This document shows positions 57,977-64,000 of a stretch of DNA of 64,000 nt, one piece after another. Source of the stretch: Puccinellia tenuiflora (Eukaryota > Streptophyta > Magnoliopsida > Poales > Poaceae). The stretch spans positions 1 through 64,000 of the forward strand of contig QRDG01001522.1 of NCBI GenBank assembly GCA_012064385.1, written 5' to 3'. The translations under genes were made by a program, and so were the position numbers. The notes beneath the pieces are model-generated. The model was not told the origin of the DNA. It saw only the letters and a program-made list of their open reading frames with translations, and did not search any database. Position 1 is the stretch's first letter; every line of letters starts with the position of its first letter.

Positions 57977-59006
57977 ACTCCCACACGCTTAAACCTTTAC
58001 TCGTCCTTGAGTAAGTAAGGACATAGATCATTACATGCATCAATGGACTTATGGTTGATAAATAAATACGAGCATTGTATCATCATCATATTCAATTGCA
58101 ATGAAAGATTAATGAGCTAAAACCCATACACATGAGGGCAACATAAGTAGAAGCTCTAGCAATCACCCCTTACTTTTGAAAGCAAGTAACCATTGTATGT
58201 TGGACAATTGAATCATACTCTTTTTCACATGCTTTTGCTCCTTATGGCAAGCATTATAATATTTTATACTTTACTGAAATTTGAAGACAAGATAAACTCC
58301 CATTGGATAACAAGTTTAAAGAACACAAATGAAAAGATAGATATAAGATTGTTTACAATCTTGCTTCACTAGTAACTAGTGCAAACTTTAGTCATGGATA
58401 TTTCAATCAAGTTCCTATGCTCTATACAACCTTTATCTTACACTTTCCATGGCTAACTGAATTTTCAGGTGCCTTCCTTTTCATTCACTTTCCAAGAGCA
58501 TAAGTATTGAAATATCCATGATTCATTAATTTGCTCAAAAGATACTAGATTCTAACAAGAGTGTTTCATATCCTTTTCATTACCCCTTCCTAACTTTTTG
58601 TCCTACAAGACTATATCTCAACCTTAAACTATTAATTTTCAAGTCATATGACTCATTCTCTTTACTTGTTTTATAATCAGATAATTCTACAATTGTCCAA
58701 CACACTCAAGTTAATTAAATTCAAGGCAAGATGTGACTGAAACCTCTAAATATGCCACACTCATTTGCATGAGTGTTACCCATAAATCTCCAAACAAGAG
58801 AATCATGGATGACACCATACTTTAATATTCATTGATAAACCACAAGATAGGGATAAATGATAATGCTCCATGAGCTCACACAGGCCTAAAAGAGATTGAT
58901 ACTAAACGATAAAAGCAAAACACACCATGACTAAACAGATAGATAAACTAATAAAGATAAAGACTAGGTTGAACTCCCCAAAGCTTGACGTTTTGCTAGA
59001 GCCTCT
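57977..59006 (-). other. Non-coding 3' region of the Athila-like element
   Basis: AT-rich, with no frame worth reporting. It ends in the PPT at about 57977-57990. Long gene-free 3' regions are usual in grass Athila-like elements. Confidence 0.65.
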
Positions 59007-59580
59007 TTATTTCTTTTCCTTCCTGCCTTCATAATAATTATCTTCAAGTTCTCCAACAATGCTCATCATAAGATTATAGGCCTCCTCAAACTTGCTTGCA
59101 GCTTTTCCCAATTTTTCCATGAGATCCTTTTCCACCGTATTCTTGCTAGGCTTCCACTCCGGGCTTGGTACTTTTACATTGGGGATCTTACGATCCCATT
59201 TACCAGGGTAGTTCTCTTGGGTGGCATGCTGAACTTCCCTGTCAATAAGAGTAGAAACCACTGTTTTTGCTAGCAAGTACATGCCTGGGAACCTTCCCTC
59301 CTGTGCTCATGCGCGCCGACTGCCTCTTGTTCCCAAGAGACACGTCCGCCCTTACACTAGCAACAGGGATGGGAAAAGGTGGTGTTGTTGCAATAGGAGT
59401 GATGTCGGCGAAGGGCCTGTATTCTTCTTCTTCTTTCTCCATCTCCTCCTCTCAGTCATCATCATCGGAGTAGTCCTTCCCCTTCCTTTTCCTCCTCCAT
59501 ATTGACGTGGGGCTGTTGCCCTCGAGTTCATCATCGTCATCGTCCATGGAGGAGCATTGGTAGGAGTCTCCCGAAGACAT
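59007..59580 (-). pseudogene. Additional ORF downstream of Athila-like pol, broken
   Basis: ATG 59580 opens a Ser/Asp-rich start (MSSGDSY) followed by a Lys/Arg stretch. A TGA near 59455 interrupts it. The same frame continues with EEEEYRPFADITP, and a one-base shift near 59285-59300 moves it to the last 91-codon segment, whose basic, Lys/Glu-rich end stops at 59007. Athila elements can have an env-like ORF here, but I see no signal peptide or membrane segment, so the function is unassigned. Confidence 0.55.
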
Positions 59581-59904
59581 AGCTAAAACCTGACAGGCAG
59601 AAATAGCAAAAACAAAGATCGCTCGAAAATACTCGGTGCGAGATTAGATCGACGGAAGGGGTATATATTGAAGGTTTTTAGGTCAAGACGAAGCGTCGGA
59701 GTCGAAAACGAGATGAAACAGGACTCCGAGGGGCAAAAGGAGTGGGCCCACGCGGCCAAAGAATCTAGCCGCGTGGGACCCCATCTTTTCCTCCTCGGGG
59801 CTCCGTTCCTTCCAAGTTTCTTGTCCCACACGTTAATTTCCATAAAAAATGACTTCCGTAAAATTTCACGCAATTCCGAAACTTCCCAATACAAAAGTTA
59901 CCAA

Positions 59905-60118
59905 TTATTGATTTTGGGTTGCTGAAACTGCGAAATTCTTCGCAATTACCTCCTCCGGTGTCTTTAAATTTAACTCCTCCACCTTTCCGATGAAGCTCCT
60001 TCCTGCAATATAATGTTTAAGGCATTGTCCATTGACTACATGAGGTTTACCTTTCATATCACCATGAAGACGGATAGCTCCTGAACGGTACACTTCCTGT
60101 ATGACTAATGGTCCATGC
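59905..60118 (-). pseudogene. C-terminal fragment of Athila-like pol
   Basis: The frame reads the integrase tail of a gypsy polyprotein (GPLVIQEVYRSGAIRL, then VVNGQCLKHYIAG) and stops at 59905. The rest is cut off by the LTR at 60119; frame residues beyond that point come from LTR sequence. Nothing is seen in 59581-59904. Confidence 0.8.
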
Positions 60119-61721
60119 TGATACGTCTCAAACGTATCTATAATTTTTGAGTAATCCATGCTAGTTTTGTGATATTGTCACATGTTTTTACTGTCATTTA
60201 TATCATTTTTATGCATTTTGTCGGACTAACCTATTGACAAGATGCCCAGTGCTAGTTCCCTATTTTTGCGGTTTTTGTATTTCAGAAAATTTACTTCTGG
60301 AAATATTCTCGGAATTGGACGAAAATTTACAGAGATTTTTTATGAGAAATAAGACACCCGAAGACCAAAGGGGAGCCTAAGGGGCCACCCACAGGGCACA
60401 GGCGGCCTCCTGCCGCGGCCCCCCTAGGACCCGTGGGTGGGGCCCGCCCCTGCTCCTGGGGCACCCCCTCGGCCCCCTCCGACGCCTATAAAATCCCTTT
60501 TAACCTAAAAACGTGAGGGCGGCCATTATTTTCTAGAAACTCGACCCCGACGCGCCGTCACCGAAAACCCTAGTTCGGGGTCCAATCTGAAGCTGATCCC
60601 GGCACTCTGCCGGAGGGGAGATCGATCCCGGAGGGCTCTTCATCGTCATGCCTTCCTCCGGGATGATTTGTGAGTAGTTTCACCTTGGACTATGGGTCCA
60701 TGACAGTAGCTACGTTGTAGTCTCTCTCTCTCTCTTGTGCTTCATGTCTTATGATCTTGTGAGCTGCCTAACATGATCAAGATCGATTATTGTAATGCTA
60801 TGTGATGTGTTTGCTGGGATCCGATGGATTATGAAGTTATGTTCAGATTGTGCACGATTCTTATATGAGTAATTTATGTTCTTGCATGCTCTCCGATGTG
60901 CGTAGTTACTTTGGCCAAGTGATTGTGTGTATCTCTAAGAGAGGGTATTTATGCTAGATAGTGGGTTCATGCCCCCTTTTGTTCCTGGGCACGAGTGATA
61001 GAAACGTCTAAAGGCGAGGGTGTGCTGTTGCTACTAAGGGTAAAACAGCGGTGTTAATGTTTCTTTTGATATTAGTATTGCTTACTTCATGCACTTTACT
61101 TAATGCAATTGTCTGTTGCTTGCAACTTAATACCGTTGGGTGACAGGATAGCGATCCCACGGTGGACTTTTTAGACAAAGACGCAGTTGGACTCAACGGT
61201 CTTTGTTCCTTGTCGTGATGCCTCCATAAATATTATCATGTCCTTTTTGTCATAGCTAAATTGGGTTTGTGTCATGATCTTGTCAATTGCCTAGCTGTAA
61301 TTCGTTCACCCATCACATGCATATTTTATTTACTTGAGAGACTCCACTAGTGAACCCATGGCCCCCGGTCCATCTTTTTACATTGTTTACAACCTCATTT
61401 ACTTGCTTTTAATCATCATTACTCCTCTGGTCACTTTTCATATTTCATCTATTTCATCATACAATTAACCGTTTTGTTTTCTGCGAGACCGGAAAGATTG
61501 ACAACCTTTCTGCCGTTGGGGGCAAAGTATTTTGGTTGAGTGTGTGCAGGTCCACGTTTGTTGAAGGTCAAGCGCCAGAGATCTTCAACATTCACCTCGT
61601 TGTTGATTTCAAAGTCCTACTGGTTCGATAAACCTCGGTTCGTTAAACGAGGGAAAACTGCTACTAGCTGCAATTCCGCCTTCGCTTGGGGCACCACCCA
61701 ACTTATTTTAATAAAGCAGCA
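60119..61721 (+). repeat. 5' LTR of the plus-strand Athila-like element
   Basis: It starts TGATACGTCTCAAACG, a widespread LTR start in pooid grasses, and ends at CA before AGCTCTTTTC and the PBS. TATAAAA at 60487-60493 follows a GC-rich stretch. A (CT)n run lies near 60721-60735. Confidence 0.82.
60487..60493 (+). promoter_or_regulatory. TATA box of the Athila-like LTR
   Basis: TATAAAA about 370 bp into the LTR. Confidence 0.65.
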
Positions 61722-61731
61722 AGCTCTTTTC

Positions 61732-61749
61732 TGGCGCCATTGCCGGGGA
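61732..61749 (+). other. Primer binding site of the plus-strand Athila-like element
   Basis: TGGCGCCATTGCCGGGGA closely resembles the Asp-tRNA-type PBS of grass Athila-like elements, with one mismatch to the usual GTTGCC form. Confidence 0.75.
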
Positions 61750-61766
61750 CTTTGGAGCTACAGCAA

Positions 61767-63149
61767 GGTTTGAATTTTTCTTCAAGGAACCTTTTGGACT
61801 CGGCCGCGGGAGGCACCTTCATGTCCACAACATTAGGTGCAGCAACTAAACTCTTGGATGAGATGATGACAAATTATTCACAATGGCACACCGAACGAGC
61901 TCCAAGTGGTAAGAAGGTAAATTCTATCGAGGAAATCTCCTCTTTGAGTGATAAGGTTGATATGATTATGTCTATGCTTGCTACCAATCAGTCCAATATT
62001 GATCCTAATAATGTTCCACTTGCTTCATTAATTGCCCAAGAAGAGGATCAAGTTGATATTAATTTTCTTAATAGAAACAACTTCAACAATAATGCTTATC
62101 GAAATAATTTTGGTAGTAACAACTATAAACCTTATCCTCCCAATAATGGCAACTTTTATGGTAATTCCTATGGTAATTCTTATAATCCTAATAAGAATTT
62201 GTCCTCTAATCTTGAAAATGTTTTAAAGGAATTTATCACTTCGCAAAAAGCTTTTAACAAAACTGTTGAAGGGAAGTTGAAAAAACTGGATAGTCTAGTC
62301 TCTAAAGTAGACGTTCTTACTCATGATGTTGAAATTTTGAAAATTAGAACCACCCCAAATCAAGACAAACACAGTGAATCTTTAAATGCTATCTCTCTTC
62401 AAATTAATGAAAATGAAAGGATGATGACTCTCTTGAAAGCTAGGTGGGCTAGAGAGGCTGAAGAAGCTAGAATTGCTGAAATGAATAGGAAAACTGTTAA
62501 AGTTTATACTATCCAAACCACTAAAGAGGATCCTCCTAGTTTATTTAAAGATGATGAAATTGATTTTGATAATTCCAATCTTACTAAAGTCATTAAGTTC
62601 CTACAAAAACTTGCTAAGACACCGGATGCTAGTAAAATAAATCTTGCGTTTACCAAACACATTACCGATGCTCTTATCAAGGCTAGGGAAGAAAAACTAA
62701 AGCTTGAAACCTCTATCCCTAGGAAGTTAGAAGATGGTTGGGAACCCACTATTAAGATGAAAATAAATGACTTTGATTGCAATTCTTTATGTGACCTTGG
62801 TGCAAGTGTTTCTGTTATGCCTAAAAGTTTCTATAATATGCTTGATTTAAATCCTTTGGAAGAGTGCTATTTAAATGTTCATCTTGCTGATTCTTCTAAA
62901 AAGAAACCTTTGGGTAGAGTTGATGATGTCCTTATTGTTGTTAATGATAATTATGTTCCCGTTGATTTTATTGTTATGGATATTGAGTGCAATGCTTCTT
63001 GTCCTATTATTTTGGGAAGACCATTTTTGAGAACTGTTGGTGTTATTATTGATATGAAAGAGGGAAATATAAGGTTACAGTTCCCCCTTAAAAAGGGATG
63101 GAACACTTCCCTAGAAAGAGAAAGAAGTTTCCTTTTGAATCAATCGTAA
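61767..63149 (+). pseudogene. Athila-like gag (C-terminal part) and protease, no RT
   Basis: The frame is open from just after the PBS to TAA, with first ATG at 61821. The beginning already lies in the C-terminal part of gag (LLDSAAGGTF, then NYSQWHTERAP), so the N-terminal gag core is deleted at about 61766. An Asn/Tyr-rich stretch (residues about 120-165 from the ATG region) and a charged coiled-coil part follow. Then comes a retropepsin with D-L-G-A-S-V-S-V-M-P and IILGRPFLRT. No RT follows the protease. I infer a non-autonomous deletion derivative whose protease region is still open. Confidence 0.8.
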
Positions 63150-64000
63150 GGTCAAGCTATGCTCTTGATGTTGCAAAGGCCTCCGAAAAAACTTGATATT
63201 TGGCATTGCGCCTAGGTAAAAGGCGTTAAAAAAAGCGCTTGTTGTGAGGCAACCCATCTTTTATTTTCAGTTTTCTTTTTTGCTTTTCTTGCGTCATGAA
63301 GTTATTACCTCTGTAGCAACTTTATTGTATCTTTTTCTTTTGGTTTTTTGTTCCAAGTTTAGCCTCTAATGCATTGAAAGTGCGAGGTATTGTGTTGCTG
63401 TCCAAAAACAGATTATGTGCGCCTGTTGCACGAAAATCCTAAAATCGCCAGAATTTTATATTTTTCTGATAATTTTTGAAAGCAAGACTGATGCTTTTAT
63501 ATATCTTTCATTAGTTCTAATTTGTTTGATTTGAGCTGCAGAAGTGCCGCGAAAAATTCGATATTTACAGACTGTTCAGATTTTGACAGATTCTGCTTTT
63601 ATTTTGCATTTGTCTCTTTACCATCGTCATATGTGATAATCTAGGGGTAGAGTGCCACATTGAGGCTTAGTAAACAGTAGCTAATGTCTAATGAAGTTGG
63701 TTTACAATTTTTCATGAGTTGAACACATGTGCATTTTAATTTATGAGCACTGACCCTCTAATCAAATTATGAGAAGTTTTGTGTGAAGGGAGTTTTTAAG
63801 TTCCAAAAGAGAGGAATATGAAGAAATCGAGGATGGATCAGAGCTCAAGCTTGGGGATGCCCCCATGACACCCCCTCTGAATATTAAGAACTATCAAGAG
63901 TCAAAGCTTGGGGTTGCCCAAGGCATCCCCTCATCTTCATCAACTATCATAAGGTCGTCTTCGTTGAACTTCGTTTTTATCACTTTACATATTATGTGCT
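63150..64000. other. Non-coding 3' region of the Athila-like element
   Basis: No gene. AGGCGTTAAAAAAAGCGC and GAGGCAACCCA near 63215-63260 resemble the conserved 3' non-coding region of grass Athila-like elements. AAGCTTGGGG(A/T)TGCCC occurs twice (about 63848 and 63905), a G-rich repeat that could include a PPT-type site. Confidence 0.6.

Larger units (their letters stand above)
56690..60118 (-). mobile_element. Athila-like gypsy element, minus strand, 3' part
   Basis: The minus strand runs from the pol C-terminus (60118-59905) through an additional ORF (59580-59007), a long non-coding 3' region and PPT to the 3' LTR (57976-56690). The 5' two-thirds is cut off by a younger insertion at 60119 and should resume beyond the window. 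It is inserted in gag of Tat copy 3. Confidence 0.75.
60119..64000 (+). mobile_element. Athila-like gypsy element, plus strand, 5' part
   Basis: 5' LTR, PBS and a partial gag-protease are followed by 850 bp without RT; the element runs off the window. CATGC (60114-60118) is the left target-duplication candidate. It is the youngest layer at this end, inserted in the minus-strand Athila-like pol. Confidence 0.82.

Noticed and set aside
59007..59580. Envelope-like gene of the Athila element
   Set aside because: No signal peptide, membrane span or Cys pattern is visible; only the position fits.

Overview
The window reads as intergenic DNA from a large, repeat-rich grass genome. A pooid grass such as a Triticeae member or oat is the best guess. 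The reasons are grass-type Ty3/gypsy polyproteins, a CACTA element with CACTACTAGGAAA ends, Athila-like LTRs that start TGATACG, and LTR elements primed at initiator-Met-tRNA sites. I see no host gene, tRNA or rRNA. Nearly every base belongs to nested transposable elements, and every coding region is element-encoded.

Layout, left to right. (1) 1-~1910: a decayed minus-strand gypsy fragment of Tat type (copy 1: gag C-terminus, protease, part of RT). (2) ~1958-34473: a second minus-strand Tat element (copy 2). Its gag-protease and RT/RNase H/integrase frames are largely open. Downstream of pol it carries a 112-bp higher-order tandem array and then two intron-containing genes (called A and B here) on the opposite strand. 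Gene B is split by (3) 5039-25765, a tandem three-LTR/two-internal retrotransposon derivative. Its LTRs are ~5.55 kb, its internal domains ~2.0 kb and non-coding (LARD-like), and one 5-bp target duplication (GCGCT) flanks the whole block. (4) 34474-50421: a second, minus-strand LARD-like element (LTR 3.89 kb, internal ~2.7 kb and non-coding). It is interrupted by (5) 40234-46194, a CACTA transposon with a 3-bp AAG duplication, a truncated transposase gene and an intact three-exon second gene. (6) 50422-~56689: a third, badly decayed Tat copy with the same order as copy 2 (antisense genes A' and B', then minus-strand pol and gag). (7) ~56690-60118: the 3' part of a minus-strand Athila-like element, inserted into copy 3 gag. 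(8) 60119-64000: a plus-strand Athila-like element inserted into (7), with its 5' LTR, PBS and a gag-protease frame without RT.

How the parts relate. Copies 2 and 3 share the pair of antisense genes. All three Tat copies share an in-frame TAG at the same place between protease and RT, exactly 21 codons before a conserved Met codon, which points to programmed readthrough rather than chance mutation. The two LARD-like elements share a Met-tRNA PBS, TGTAAC LTR starts, and a remnant 3' tail (TCTCGGGACGAGATT plus polypurine tract) like the end of a gypsy pol. They look like non-autonomous relatives that depend on proteins from elsewhere. Many differences between repeat copies are one-base indels in homopolymers, so some frameshifts may be sequencing errors.
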